64,000 bases of DNA from contig JAUSNO010000018.1 in assembly GCA_030645915.1 (NCBI GenBank), positions 1 through 64,000 of the forward strand. Reading direction: 5' to 3'. This document shows positions 17,704 to 27,453 of the stretch, in pieces. The notes under the pieces are model-generated. The model was given only the letters and a program-made list of their open reading frames with translations. It ran no database searches and was not told the DNA's origin. The position numbers and the translations under genes are program-made. The DNA is from Undibacterium sp. Lineage in GTDB: Bacteria > Pseudomonadota > Gammaproteobacteria > Burkholderiales > Burkholderiaceae_D. Position 1 is the first letter of the stretch; the number at the start of each line of letters is the position of its first letter.

Positions 17704-19437
17704 TTATTGTTTTTCGAAACGACTCCTGGGAGCCAAATTCTGAATCCGATTCTGGCTATCCAGCACATCTTGCTCCCAAGCTCCCTCACCTTGCACGATG
17801 GTCGGCTTGATCAAGATCACCAGCTCTCGTTTTTGCGAGATCTGCTTGGTATTACGGAACAAACCACCGAACAATGGAACATCGCCCGCGCCGGGAATCT
17901 GTGACCGGTCGCTCGTATTGGACTGACGCATCAAACCACCGATGGCAACAATGCGGCCATCTTGCCCGCGCACCACGCTATCTGTTTCAGAAACCACGCT
18001 GGACGCGAGTGGCAGACTAATGGTACCGGCACTTCCTGCATTGACGGTTTTATCGATCGTCGTCACATTATTCACCGAGGGATGCACGTGCAAAATGATA
18101 TTGCCGCTATCGTCAATCTGCGGCGTCACGTCTAAAGCAACGCCAGAAAAGAAAGGCTGCACATCGACGCTGACGGTAGGTGCCGTATTGCCGGACGTAC
18201 TGGTCGTGCCTGGCGTAGTGCTCAGCTTAGTCACGAAAAATTCATCCTTACCGACTTTAAGCACTGCCTTTTGGTTATTCAGGGTTGCAATGCGCGGGCT
18301 GGACAAGACATGCACATTGCCCTGTGATTCGAGAAAGGACAATAGCGCTGAAAAATTCGCGGTCTGAAAAGCCAATCCGAACAAAGACCCAGCCGCATTT
18401 GCGGTAGCACCTAATGCAGTGCCCGCTGTCGCAGTAATGCCGGTGTCGGTCGCGGTAACCGTGGTGGTGCTCAAATTGGTTCCTGGCGACACAAAGCCTA
18501 ACGACGTACGGCTATTTGGCGAAGATTTAAGTGACGCGAACGAAGCCCAGTTAATCCCGGATTGGAATTCATCATTTAACTCGACTTCAAGTATCTTCGC
18601 CTCCAGGATCACTTGCCTGTCCACTGACAGTTGCGTCGCCTTCAGGTAGGCGGCGATGTTGCGCATTTCATCCGACATGGCACGCACCACCACCACACCA
18701 GACTGCGGGCTAATCACCACTTGGCGACCATCCTTGCCAGCGCCCGCCAGTAACTCAAGTGACATCTTTAACTCTGACCAAAAATCATTGTTGGAGACCG
18801 TACTGATCTTGCTCGATGTCGTTGCATGAGCAGAATTACTGCCGGACGACGTATTCCCTTGTGAATTGTTCTGGCCAGTTTGATTAGCTGACGCGTTAGA
18901 TGTCCCGACAGAATCAGAAATAGAACCCGACGTCACCCGGATATCCGATGTCCCTTTACGCGATGCCGCCAAATAATTAATCTGAAACACACGCGTTTGC
19001 AGGCTTAAGGGTTTGATATAAATGCGGCTTCCCTCCACCTTATAGTCATAACCGTATAGCTCGCGAATGGCGTCAAGCGCTTCAAACAATGTCACGTCTT
19101 TCAGATTGGCAGAAATACTGCCGGTGACATCCGGATGCACCAGCATGTTATAGCGGGTACCGGATACAATGCCCATAAAAAATTGCGCGGCGGGAGCGTT
19201 GCTGAAATTGAGGTTAAAGCGCTCCTCCATCGGTTTGCGTGCCGGCGGCATGTCAACTGATAATGCCGGCAACAATGAGGCTGAGACCACTTCCGCGTCA
19301 GCTGGTTTTACTTTCGGCCCTGCAGCGGCCTTGCTCATCTCGCTTTTGATCAGATCATAGGTCTCTTGCCGTGATACCGGCATGGCGCAACCGGCGAAGA
19401 CCGTCGATATCAGTAACGAAGATAATATTTTTTTCAT
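17704..19437 (-). CDS. mshL: MSHA outer membrane secretin MshL
   Basis: This protein has 577 residues from ATG 19437, which gives a lipoprotein signal peptide with lipobox FAGC (KKILSSLLISTVFAGC); a GTG/ATG-type start at 19476 would bury it. An N-terminal secretin N0/STN-type domain (RFNLNFSNAPAAQFFMGI) is followed by a Ser/Thr/Asn-rich low-complexity linker. The C-terminal secretin channel has the SPRIATLNNQKAVLKVG, VTPQIDDSGNIILHVHPSV and IVAIGGLM blocks. It should form the outer membrane pore for the MSHA pilus. Confidence 0.9.
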   Translation of the reverse strand: MKKILSSLLISTVFAGCAMPVSRQETYDLIKSEMSKAAAGPKVKPADAEVVSASLLPALSVDMPPARKPMEERFNLNFSNAPAAQFFMGIVSGTRYNMLVHPDVTGSISANLKDVTLFEALDAIRELYGYDYKVEGSRIYIKPLSLQTRVFQINYLAASRKGTSDIRVTSGSISDSVGTSNASANQTGQNNSQGNTSSGSNSAHATTSSKISTVSNNDFWSELKMSLELLAGAGKDGRQVVISPQSGVVVVRAMSDEMRNIAAYLKATQLSVDRQVILEAKILEVELNDEFQSGINWASFASLKSSPNSRTSLGFVSPGTNLSTTTVTATDTGITATAGTALGATANAAGSLFGLAFQTANFSALLSFLESQGNVHVLSSPRIATLNNQKAVLKVGKDEFFVTKLSTTPGTTSTSGNTAPTVSVDVQPFFSGVALDVTPQIDDSGNIILHVHPSVNNVTTIDKTVNAGSAGTISLPLASSVVSETDSVVRGQDGRIVAIGGLMRQSNTSDRSQIPGAGDVPLFGGLFRNTKQISQKRELVILIKPTIVQGEGAWEQDVLDSQNRIQNLAPRSRFEKQ

Positions 19438-19498
19438 GCTGTTCTTGCCTTTATGGGCGCTTCTATCGGTACGCATTTTCAGTACACGCTATCGGTAT

Positions 19499-19885
19499 TC
19501 ATTTACTATGCACCCGACTCAACTTCTTATCAAAATCGGGAAAGAGCTTGAGTGTCAAAAGTTCTTTCCCGTTACGTAAAACTGCTTCAGTTTCTGTCAG
19601 TTTAATCAGAGTCTGATCGCCATATTTACCGTTCAAGGCTACCGTCTGGCCGCTGATGATCGCAACGTGTCTGTTCGGCGCGATCAAAATCGATTGCAAT
19701 ACCGGCCCGGAAACCACTGCAGGGTTTGCCGCCGTTTGCATCATCTTCGCAGGCGGTCGAGTCGGGTCTGGCAAATTTTGCGCCAGCGTCATTTGACAAA
19801 ACATAAGACTAAGGGATGCGAACACTACGCAATGAAGCATGATGTGTTTTATGTGTGAATAAACCGACATTACATGTTGAGCCAT
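19499..19885 (-). CDS. mshK: MSHA biogenesis protein MshK-like
   Basis: This short protein of 128 residues has an N-terminal hydrophobic segment (IMLHCVVFASLSLMFCQ). A periplasmic domain with LPDPTRPP and LQSILIAPNRHVAIISGQTV follows, the pattern of PilP/MshK-type secretin-associated proteins. Its ATG at 19885 overlaps the end of mshJ by 16 bases, and it lies between mshJ and mshL, the normal mshK position. Confidence 0.75.
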   Translation of the reverse strand: MAQHVMSVYSHIKHIMLHCVVFASLSLMFCQMTLAQNLPDPTRPPAKMMQTAANPAVVSGPVLQSILIAPNRHVAIISGQTVALNGKYGDQTLIKLTETEAVLRNGKELLTLKLFPDFDKKLSRVHSK

Positions 19886-20586
19886 TTTTTTTCCAAGCTC
19901 AATGTGAACAGCGTTAAGGTTAGATTCGCTTTGGGATATTCAGTCACCGTCAATTGGCCTTTATTCCAATACAGCTGCTCAGGCAACGATTCGAGTTCAT
20001 GCATGTAACTCAACATGTCGAGATAATTGCCCTGCAAGACAATTTCCACTTCGTGCTTATAGATCGCATCATTGATATTGACATCGGCCTTGTTGAGGTT
20101 CAGGTCAGAAACCGAAATCGTCGGCTTGCCCGCCACTACACTGCCGCGCTCCATTTCATCAATCACATTGATGGCTGGCAGACTTTTTAGAGAAACCAAT
20201 TGCAGTTTGTGATTCCGCTTCAGGATACTTTCCAGCAATGAGGTCATCTTTTCAGGTCGGACCAAATTCTTTTGCAACGCTTGCAGATCGCTATCGATTT
20301 GCCCCAATTGCTGCTGCGCACTGGCTACACGTCGCTTCATCTCCACATCGGGATCAGTCATCACGTTCGCTACGCGTTGTGCCATCTCCAGCTGTAGCGC
20401 ACTCACCTGCGACTGCTCTTGCTTGATCTTACTGGACAATATTTTTTGTTTAGCAAACTGAGGTTCAATCACCAAGCTATTGAATAAAAAAATGATCCCG
20501 AACGAGATGACAATGAGCATAATGCCTCGCTCACGCAAGCTAAGCGCATCAATCTTGTTCCTGAGTTGCTCCCATTGCTGCTTCAT
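19870..20586 (-). CDS. mshJ: MSHA biogenesis protein MshJ (PilO-like)
   Basis: This 238-residue bitopic inner membrane protein has one transmembrane helix (GIMLIVISFGIIFLFNSLV, about 22-40). A coiled coil (about 45-105) and a ferredoxin-like PilO-type periplasmic domain follow, ending YPKANLTLTLFTLSLEKKW. It should pair with the upstream PilN-like protein in the alignment subcomplex. Start and stop overlap the neighbours (4 bases upstream, 16 downstream), showing a tight operon. Confidence 0.8.
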   Translation of the reverse strand: MKQQWEQLRNKIDALSLRERGIMLIVISFGIIFLFNSLVIEPQFAKQKILSSKIKQEQSQVSALQLEMAQRVANVMTDPDVEMKRRVASAQQQLGQIDSDLQALQKNLVRPEKMTSLLESILKRNHKLQLVSLKSLPAINVIDEMERGSVVAGKPTISVSDLNLNKADVNINDAIYKHEVEIVLQGNYLDMLSYMHELESLPEQLYWNKGQLTVTEYPKANLTLTLFTLSLEKKWLNM

Positions 20587-21263
20587 TGTCCCTTCACTCC
20601 TGTAGAGCTATTTTTTTCAGGCAGATCGGATGACCGTAAATTAAACTCGATGTAAGGTGCAGTATCGAACTGTTTGGCAACGTCAGACTTCCCCTGAACG
20701 CTGGCACCTGTCATTTCAGGCAGTTGCATTTGCAGTGCAGCAAAACTTTTTCCTTGCATGGCAGGCTCGCGCTTGAGCTGGCTGACATAGGCTGGTACCA
20801 ATTCAGGTTTTAAGGTGCGTCCTTGCAAGCTGATTTCATTTCCGCCACCGCTAATAGTGAAACCTGTTAACCATAATCCGGTTGGAATCTGACGTGCAAA
20901 CGCAACAAGATAAGCCGAGTATCCTTGTGTGTTTCCAAAATCGCTTTTCTGCAAAACAGCGCTTATTTTTTGTCTATTTTGAATATCGGCCTCAAGCTTC
21001 GCCAGCGACGCTTCAAGCGCCTTATTGGCAACCGGCACAACCGCTTGCGCGCGCAGTTTTGCGATCTGCGCCTCGGCGTTGCGTAGCTGTGCGGTAACGA
21101 TGTCGGCACTTCTCATCAACCCGGCGGACTGATAAATGACATACATCACCATACATATGGCGCCCAGCAACACCAGGCCAAATGTCTGAAGCAAAGAAAT
21201 CGCAGAAAAAACCTTCTGCGTTTTTAAAAAAATGGGATTAAAAAGATTGATCTGCTGACTCAT
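20583..21263 (-). CDS. PilN-like MSHA assembly protein
   Basis: This 226-residue protein starts QQINLFNPIFLKTQK, the typical cytoplasmic 'INLFNP' tail of PilN/MshI2-type proteins. A transmembrane helix (GLVLLGAICMVMYVIYQ, about 30-46), a coiled coil and a periplasmic domain follow. It sits between mshI (PilM-like) and mshJ (PilO-like) and overlaps both by 4 bases. It completes a PilM-N-O-like trio; in Vibrio the gene is often called mshI2. Confidence 0.78.
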   Translation of the reverse strand: MSQQINLFNPIFLKTQKVFSAISLLQTFGLVLLGAICMVMYVIYQSAGLMRSADIVTAQLRNAEAQIAKLRAQAVVPVANKALEASLAKLEADIQNRQKISAVLQKSDFGNTQGYSAYLVAFARQIPTGLWLTGFTISGGGNEISLQGRTLKPELVPAYVSQLKREPAMQGKSFAALQMQLPEMTGASVQGKSDVAKQFDTAPYIEFNLRSSDLPEKNSSTGVKGQ

Positions 21264-22210
21264 AGAGCAGTCTCTTCATGTCTGAGCGCAGCGCCTATCG
21301 TCAAAAAATAGGCTTGTTGGCGCGTCACATCCTTTAATTCAGGAATTTTGGATAAATCCAATATATTTTCCAGATTAAGTACCTCTACTGGCATATACAT
21401 ATTTGACGCCAGATAGGCTTGCAATTCTGCCGCAACCGAACCCAAAGGCGCCAGTATGAGTTTTGCGGTAGTGATGAAATTATGTTGCCGGTCGAAATTA
21501 TCCAGGGAACGCTGAAGCTCCAAAGTAATACGTTCGAAAATCATGGTTTGCTTATCCGCATCACTTGTCTGCAACTGGGACAATTTAATATCAAGCCGAC
21601 GCGATAGGTACAGCTCACCGCCAAAAGTAAGTGTCAACAAACCACCATTTTCATCAAAAGAGAGCAAGGCGATACCTCGCCCCTCTGGTTCCAGTAAGCT
21701 GGAAATATTGCGTTGCGCCAAATCTGGAATATCAATGATACTTAAAGGGAGTTTGGCATCCGAAAATAACGCCTGACGCTCTGCAATGAGTTTATTGCGC
21801 GCGGCCACGGCATACATCGAATGAATGCGCCCACCTGCATTTTTATCGCCCGGCACACCAAAGACATCAAAAGTGGCATCGTCGATATGGTAATCAAGCA
21901 TCTCCTTCAAACGCCAGCGCATTGCACTCTTAAGCTCTTCTGCAGGAACATTCAGGGGTTCCACCGAAAAGAGTTGATACTCATCAGGTGACAGAAGCAA
22001 ACCACATCGATAATTTTTGGCTGGCGACTCTTTCGCAAATCGCTCCAACATCTCGGGCCAGGACTTAGTCGCCTTTGGGTAGAATGAAACAAACTCTAAG
22101 GTTGGCACAGATACATGTACTCGCGTCAGTCTGGCAGAGTAAATGCCGTCTGGACACAAACTGATTGCCATCAGTCCAGCCTCTTTCTTTTTTTTCGAGA
22201 AAAATCCCAT
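21260..22210 (-). CDS. mshI: MSHA biogenesis protein MshI (PilM-like)
   Basis: This protein has 316 residues from ATG 22210 (ATG 22216 also possible). It starts MGFFSKKKKEAGLMAISLCP and has an actin-like PilM/GspL-type cytoplasmic fold: GLLLSPDEYQLFSVEPLNVP, then ELKSAMRWRLKEML and SLLEPEGRGIALLSFDE. It has no membrane helix and should bind the N-terminal tail of the PilN-like protein that follows. A 139-base gap (22211-22349) separates it from mshQ upstream. Confidence 0.8.
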   Translation of the reverse strand: MGFFSKKKKEAGLMAISLCPDGIYSARLTRVHVSVPTLEFVSFYPKATKSWPEMLERFAKESPAKNYRCGLLLSPDEYQLFSVEPLNVPAEELKSAMRWRLKEMLDYHIDDATFDVFGVPGDKNAGGRIHSMYAVAARNKLIAERQALFSDAKLPLSIIDIPDLAQRNISSLLEPEGRGIALLSFDENGGLLTLTFGGELYLSRRLDIKLSQLQTSDADKQTMIFERITLELQRSLDNFDRQHNFITTAKLILAPLGSVAAELQAYLASNMYMPVEVLNLENILDLSKIPELKDVTRQQAYFLTIGAALRHEETAL

Positions 22211-22349
22211 GCACAAAGCCCAAATGTATATCTTGCTTGACGTTAAGTTAATATTGGAGTGCTGTCAATGAATGATCGCTAATTGTCCGGCAAATTGTTG
22301 TCTGTCTGGCGTATTTCATAGATACATTAACGGTGTAACTCTATTTTTC

Positions 22350-25300
22350 TTAGTGTAATTCACGCATATAAATGAACTCATTGGCGTTTTTATAGATGCC
22401 GAAAGTGGCTCTTACCGAGGGATTTTGCAAGGCAGATCCTGCACCAGTCCAGTGATATTGCAACCAGGTCATAGTGGGTACAGGACTCACCGCAGCAGGT
22501 CCCGCAGCGCCAATGGCCACACACTGAGTGCCGCTTGGGCTAGCAAGATTAAGCACGACATCTGTCCAGCCGTTGTTTCCCGTACCAGGCGCTTTCAATA
22601 ACATAGTCTGCGCTGGTGCGACACCGCCCAAAGCAGGGAGATAGGTTTCGCATGCGGCCAGATTATTCGGTTTTGCTGCTGTCCCGGTGGGGAACGACAA
22701 TGAAAAATTGTTTGCAGAAAAATTACTACAGGTATCCAGCGCATTGATTGCCCAGCCTTTAGTTACGCCGGCCCAATATTCCAAACGAAGTGGAACAGGC
22801 AGATCAAGCCGCTCACTACCGTGTGCATTGCCCAATTTAAGACGGCCATGTCGCAGCTTAGTCGTCACTGCAGTTTTTGCCGTACAAGTACCGCTTGAAG
22901 TACCTGAGGGATCAGGCACGCAACTGGCATTGCTCGCATCCATATCTCGATTCGCCAGCAATACTGCACCGGACTCATCAGTTGCAGCAAGACCGATGGC
23001 AAGGCTATCGTAAGGGCCATCCGCCGGCGTCTGGCGACTGAAATTAGTAGCCACAAAGGGGTAATTGCCGCCCGTCCAGAATGGTGTGCCAAGGCCACTG
23101 AGCCTTGCAGTCAAACTGACTCCACTATTTGCGTTTTCCACCTGCGGAGTTACCACCCCCCTGGCAAAAAGTGGTCCAGCGTAATTGAAAGTTTTGGTAT
23201 CCGCCAAGCTGCGGGCTTCAATGCTGGCACTCATAGTAAATGGCTGATCCATATAGGTAAAACCACCTGTAACACAACCTGCAGGCATACCTGATGATGC
23301 TAATGTGAAATGGTGAGGAATGAAACGCCCGAACGTTGACGAAATCTTGTTACCGATACTGCAGCCATATTTACCACCGCTTAAGGCATCGGACAAATTG
23401 GCATTGAGGTCGGTGTCGGTAATGCAGTCGCCAGTAGTGCCGTCAACAGCGGTAAAAAGATCATCGCGATACGCACCCGGAGCGAGGTAAAGATATCCCA
23501 CCTCATTATAAGTTGCGCTGATGGCAGCAGCATTTGCTACCAACGACGGCGTGAGCGTACCAACCACACCACCACTTTCCGGGATCGTATCCTGGGTAGT
23601 GACTTGCGCTGAAAGCTTGCTGGCATCTAGGGCCAATGAACCAGAATAACTGGCAACCGGACTAGTCGTTCCACTCAACATAAAACCAGTCCCGGCCTTT
23701 ATAGTAGGTGTAGAAATGGACGATGGCGCTGTCGCCATAGGGAGATTAGTCAGCGTGGTAGCGGCTAGGGCGATGGCAGAAGGGCGCACAGCGAACGAGT
23801 CCGATGAACAACCAGACACTGCGGTTGGAACAGTTTGCCTCACCTGACAACGCAGATTTGGATACGCTGCAGAAAGATTCACAGGGATGGCTAGAGTTTT
23901 ACGCCCATTATCACCCGCCAAATATGTCAGCGTCTGGCTTGCCAGCGCCGTTCCGGTAAAGGCGCAAAACGGTGCAGGTTTAGCCGTTGCATCAAATAAT
24001 TCTACGGTGACAGCGCCGGTATAGCCGGTTGCAATCGCGCCGCTAGATTGCAGTGCCAGCACGTCAAAGGTAAAGGCGGTGCCGACCAGTTTGGTATAGA
24101 GCGGGTTACGCGCAGTGGTTGTTACGGGAGTGTTATATGGCTGACCAGTTTCCATACACTCAAAATCCGCAACGCACGGCGTATTAGCGATCGTCATGAT
24201 ACAGCTGGTGGCAATACTGCCGTTTGAACACTTGACCCCATTTAAAGGCACTGTTCCACTAATCCCGTTAATACTCAGGGTGTAGGTGCCGGCGCCCGTC
24301 CCTTGCAATACGACAGTGGGATTATAAACAGCGGGACCGATCGAAAAGGTGGCAGGCGTAATCGACACGGCAGGCAATGCAGGCGTCACCTTCAGGTTGC
24401 CGGTGAGCGTACCGGTATTTACCGAAGCGCCCGCGGGGCAAGGAACCGTAGAAGAAGTGCATGCAAGAATTATTACATTCTCAGGGCACAAGGTTGCTGT
24501 GCCATCATGGACAATTTCTAAATGATCGTAAGCGGGAACCACAGTCGATCCGATCACAAAATCATAACTAAAGGTATATGTTCCTGGCGCAGTAAAATCA
24601 AATTCAACGCCAATACCAGTATCTTGATAGCTTGTGACAATCGTATTGCTAAGAGGCGCAGTTTGCAGGACCGAACAATTTACTCCCCCGTTGGTAAAAA
24701 AAGTAGACCACCCTGCTGCACAATATTTAGAAAAAGCTAAGCCGCTGCGCTCGCGAAAAGACTCAACAATCGTGACGCCAGCCGGTATGGACGTACTCGA
24801 TGGGCAAGTGGTGCCGCTAGGTGGCGGATAAGTTCCGACCACAGCCTTCCCATTCGAGTCAGTAAATTTGACACCGCATCCAGAATCGCTCCCGCCCAAA
24901 TATGTATCAAACACATGATAGTAGCGTACTGGCTTGGCCACGCTGACAGTATAAGTAGGGGGAATAACAATGGTTACATCGGCAGTCAGAAAATCCAGTG
25001 GAGTGGTGTATTTCCAATTGATAGTGACCTGCGGCCCAGCGGTAATGCCAAGATTATTCGTCGCAATTTGTTGCACGCCTGCAGAAGAGGGATTGGCTGG
25101 AATGGGCGCGGTGATGGAATACGTGTTGTACATGCCGCCGGTAGGATTAAAACCACTCACCGTATGCGATGGCCCGTACACTTTGGTATTGGCAAGTAAA
25201 AAAACACCGTTATCTAAATTGACGCTTGGAGGAATTGCGCCGGGACTATAAACCTGGCCTGTATTATTGAGCCGCCTGACTTGCATGTGCGTCGTATCTT

Positions 25301-25496
25301 CAATAAAAAAATGCAGGCCGTTAGTCGCTGTGGTACCGCCCGTACTATTCAACTCGACGACTGCGGCCATAGATACTCGTTCACCTGCCAGCAGTAACAA
25401 GACAAGCAATACTCCGGCAAAAAATGCTCGCAACAACCGTGTGGATTGATGCGTATGTTGAGATTGAGCGTAAATCATATGTGTTTTCCACTTCAT
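22350..25496 (-). CDS. mshQ: MshQ-like DUF6701 protein, possible tip adhesin
   Basis: This large protein has about 1048 residues from ATG 25496 (ATG 25478 and earlier codons are possible; no strong RBS decides). A signal/anchor segment (AFFAGVLLVLLLLAGE) is followed by an unrecognised N-terminal region of about 340 residues. Then comes a cysteine-rich beta region (CPENVIILACTSSTVPCPAG) and the long DUF6701 part typical of MshQ, ending ATFGIYKNANEFIYMREL. MshQ lies downstream of the minor pilins mshC-D-O-P in many MSHA loci and is thought to sit at the pilus tip. The start lies just after the mshP stop. Confidence 0.8.
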   Translation of the reverse strand: MKWKTHMIYAQSQHTHQSTRLLRAFFAGVLLVLLLLAGERVSMAAVVELNSTGGTTATNGLHFFIEDTTHMQVRRLNNTGQVYSPGAIPPSVNLDNGVFLLANTKVYGPSHTVSGFNPTGGMYNTYSITAPIPANPSSAGVQQIATNNLGITAGPQVTINWKYTTPLDFLTADVTIVIPPTYTVSVAKPVRYYHVFDTYLGGSDSGCGVKFTDSNGKAVVGTYPPPSGTTCPSSTSIPAGVTIVESFRERSGLAFSKYCAAGWSTFFTNGGVNCSVLQTAPLSNTIVTSYQDTGIGVEFDFTAPGTYTFSYDFVIGSTVVPAYDHLEIVHDGTATLCPENVIILACTSSTVPCPAGASVNTGTLTGNLKVTPALPAVSITPATFSIGPAVYNPTVVLQGTGAGTYTLSINGISGTVPLNGVKCSNGSIATSCIMTIANTPCVADFECMETGQPYNTPVTTTARNPLYTKLVGTAFTFDVLALQSSGAIATGYTGAVTVELFDATAKPAPFCAFTGTALASQTLTYLAGDNGRKTLAIPVNLSAAYPNLRCQVRQTVPTAVSGCSSDSFAVRPSAIALAATTLTNLPMATAPSSISTPTIKAGTGFMLSGTTSPVASYSGSLALDASKLSAQVTTQDTIPESGGVVGTLTPSLVANAAAISATYNEVGYLYLAPGAYRDDLFTAVDGTTGDCITDTDLNANLSDALSGGKYGCSIGNKISSTFGRFIPHHFTLASSGMPAGCVTGGFTYMDQPFTMSASIEARSLADTKTFNYAGPLFARGVVTPQVENANSGVSLTARLSGLGTPFWTGGNYPFVATNFSRQTPADGPYDSLAIGLAATDESGAVLLANRDMDASNASCVPDPSGTSSGTCTAKTAVTTKLRHGRLKLGNAHGSERLDLPVPLRLEYWAGVTKGWAINALDTCSNFSANNFSLSFPTGTAAKPNNLAACETYLPALGGVAPAQTMLLKAPGTGNNGWTDVVLNLASPSGTQCVAIGAAGPAAVSPVPTMTWLQYHWTGAGSALQNPSVRATFGIYKNANEFIYMRELH

Positions 25497-25531
25497 CGAT
25501 AAGTCACGCCTACCCAATTTTATGTGCGATC

Positions 25532-26032
25532 TTAACCAGAGCATGGTGCGCCCCAAGCAACGACACCAAGACGGCAGATATTGATGGATGCCCTGATGCT
25601 TCTTTCAACAAAATTTGTCGCTGGCGATGTGCCAAATCTTGCCGTGGAGGTGAGCTGATACACCCTCACCGTATTTCCCCCTTCAATGAAATCAGGTGAC
25701 TGTACGCATTCAACTGTCACTACAAAATCATTTAATGCACCGCCAAACACTGGCATAGGCAATGGAATTGGACAAGCGTAGGGGGCAACGCCAACACTAT
25801 TCTCAGGCGTCATGATCTGATAGGCGCCCCACTCCAGGCCAGCCTTCGCCGCCTGATAAGCTTTACTACCCTGTAAATCTTGCGTAGATGTAGTTTGCTG
25901 CATAGTGGAGATAGACAACATAAACACCCCCAAAGCGGACAAAATCACCAGCAGAAAAATTGCCGATACGAGCGAAAAACCGCACTCACGCAGAGTCGGG
26001 GTAATTCTACAAACTGAACGTTTATGGCACAT
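25532..26032 (-). CDS. mshP: MSHA biogenesis protein MshP (PilX-like)
   Basis: This protein has about 166 residues from ATG 26032, which overlaps the 3' end of mshO; ATG 26041 is equally possible. A prepilin-like hydrophobic helix (GFSLVSAIFLLVILSALGVF) starts right after ECG, so a type III leader cut is likely. The motif QGSKAYQAAKAGLEWGAYQI is shared with PilX/MshP minor pilin-like proteins. The C-terminus has several cysteines (ICRLGVVAWGAPCSG). Confidence 0.8.
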   Translation of the reverse strand: MCHKRSVCRITPTLRECGFSLVSAIFLLVILSALGVFMLSISTMQQTTSTQDLQGSKAYQAAKAGLEWGAYQIMTPENSVGVAPYACPIPLPMPVFGGALNDFVVTVECVQSPDFIEGGNTVRVYQLTSTARFGTSPATNFVERSIRASINICRLGVVAWGAPCSG

Positions 26033-26855
26033 TGTTGACATGCACGTCTTGATAAAGGTTGACTGTCTCATTGTTTTTGGTAATACCAAGGCGAATAGAA
26101 ACCAAACCACTACGTTCTGTCACACCACTGGAATAGGTAAACTGGCATTGGCTAATATTTTGCGCCAATATCGGGGTGCCCACCGGTGTCGCCGGACAGG
26201 GACTTGGTTCTGCTGCATTAATGCCGTATGCCGATGCACGAAACAAGGTACCAGTGCCATTCCCATTCACTATACCCGCGGTACAGACATACGCCACGGC
26301 TTGCTCAACACCTGACAGAACATGAAAGCGGTTGCCCGGAGAGGCGAGAGGAAACTGTTTGAGCGATGAAAACACGATCGAATTAACAGTAGTTCCCCCA
26401 CCTACGGTCGCCCGATTATCGCCCGCATAAGCATTGGCACCTGTTATACCAAGGTTGTAGATGACAATGAAATCACCATTGGCCGGAGCCGCACTCAGGT
26501 CTCCCAGCACATCAAGTGCAGCCAGAGAAGTCGCTGTACTAAACACGTTTCCGCCGCCGGCACCATCCACATCAGCGCGATAGCGACCACCATTAATCGT
26601 GGGTAAAAATTCCATGCATTGATTACTCGGCATTCTCACGCTATTTGGCAAAGCCAAATGTAAATCACGTGTAATCCGGCGGGCCGTCGTGTCGGCAATA
26701 TCGCTTAATTCAGTACGTCGGGCCAAATCCATATAACCATCTATCGGTTTGCGCAAAAATACCGCCACACCCGCTGCCAAGACGGCAGTGATAGTCATCA
26801 CCATGATCGCTTCGATCAGGGTAAAACCAGATTGGTATTTTTTAGAAAAACGCAT
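26022..26855 (-). CDS. mshO: MSHA minor pilin MshO
   Basis: This 277-residue protein has a classic prepilin leader (MRFSKKYQSG) and N-methylated helix start FTLIEAIMVMTITAVLAAG. A PilW/MshO-type globular domain (TARRITRDLHLALPNSVR, FHVLSGVEQAVAYVC) follows. It begins 1 base after mshD ends and overlaps mshP. It is probably part of the priming complex at the pilus tip. Confidence 0.85.
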   Translation of the reverse strand: MRFSKKYQSGFTLIEAIMVMTITAVLAAGVAVFLRKPIDGYMDLARRTELSDIADTTARRITRDLHLALPNSVRMPSNQCMEFLPTINGGRYRADVDGAGGGNVFSTATSLAALDVLGDLSAAPANGDFIVIYNLGITGANAYAGDNRATVGGGTTVNSIVFSSLKQFPLASPGNRFHVLSGVEQAVAYVCTAGIVNGNGTGTLFRASAYGINAAEPSPCPATPVGTPILAQNISQCQFTYSSGVTERSGLVSIRLGITKNNETVNLYQDVHVNNVP

Positions 26856-26856
26856 C

Positions 26857-27453
26857 TTATGGTACCGCCCTTGGCGCGTAGCGGAAACGATAACCCGTCA
26901 AGGAAACAATCGGCGGATTAGGCGGAAGTGGCGACACAGGTACGGGCCCCAATGTAACTGCAATATTTATCTGCAAAACAGCATTGTCGTCTGGAAGTCC
27001 GAATGCGCCACCAACTGCCGCCATATTGACGTCCGCTGTAAAATTGGTGAGATCGGCAATCGGATTATTCTCGATATCACGTATTCCAGTAATATTAAGC
27101 AGGTGGTAATCCCCCACATTATCGAAACGCGGATCAGTGTAGCGCGTCTCGCCAGGAGTTTTACCCAACCCTTGAACAGTTGCACAATCTGCCGTAGTAA
27201 GCGCAGTGCGGGCATTGTCATCATCAGGATCACACAAGGTAAATGGCTGCAGCTCAATTTCTTCCAAAAGAGATTCTGCAATTGCCAAGGCCTGCTTGCG
27301 CAGCATTGGGTCTGCGCTGGCTTTTGTCGTGACATTCATCACCGATAAAATACCAACAATGCCAAGACCGACGATCACGATAAACATGATTAGCTCAACC
27401 AGCGAAATCCCGGCCTGAATGCTCCTGCGCGGGAAACGAGGCTCAATGCACAT
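26857..27453 (-). CDS. mshD: MSHA minor pilin MshD (PilV-like)
   Basis: This protein has 198 residues from ATG 27453, which overlaps the mshC end by 11 bases; an in-frame upstream codon at 27501 lies inside mshC. The prepilin segment reads SIQAGISLVELIMFIVIVGL, with Ala-Gly before Ile in place of the usual Gly-Phe. The PilV/MshD block ALAIAESLLEEIELQPFT (about 50-67) is clear. It is a minor pilin in the mshC-D-O-P series. Confidence 0.83.
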   Translation of the reverse strand: MCIEPRFPRRSIQAGISLVELIMFIVIVGLGIVGILSVMNVTTKASADPMLRKQALAIAESLLEEIELQPFTLCDPDDDNARTALTTADCATVQGLGKTPGETRYTDPRFDNVGDYHLLNITGIRDIENNPIADLTNFTADVNMAAVGGAFGLPDDNAVLQINIAVTLGPVPVSPLPPNPPIVSLTGYRFRYAPRAVP

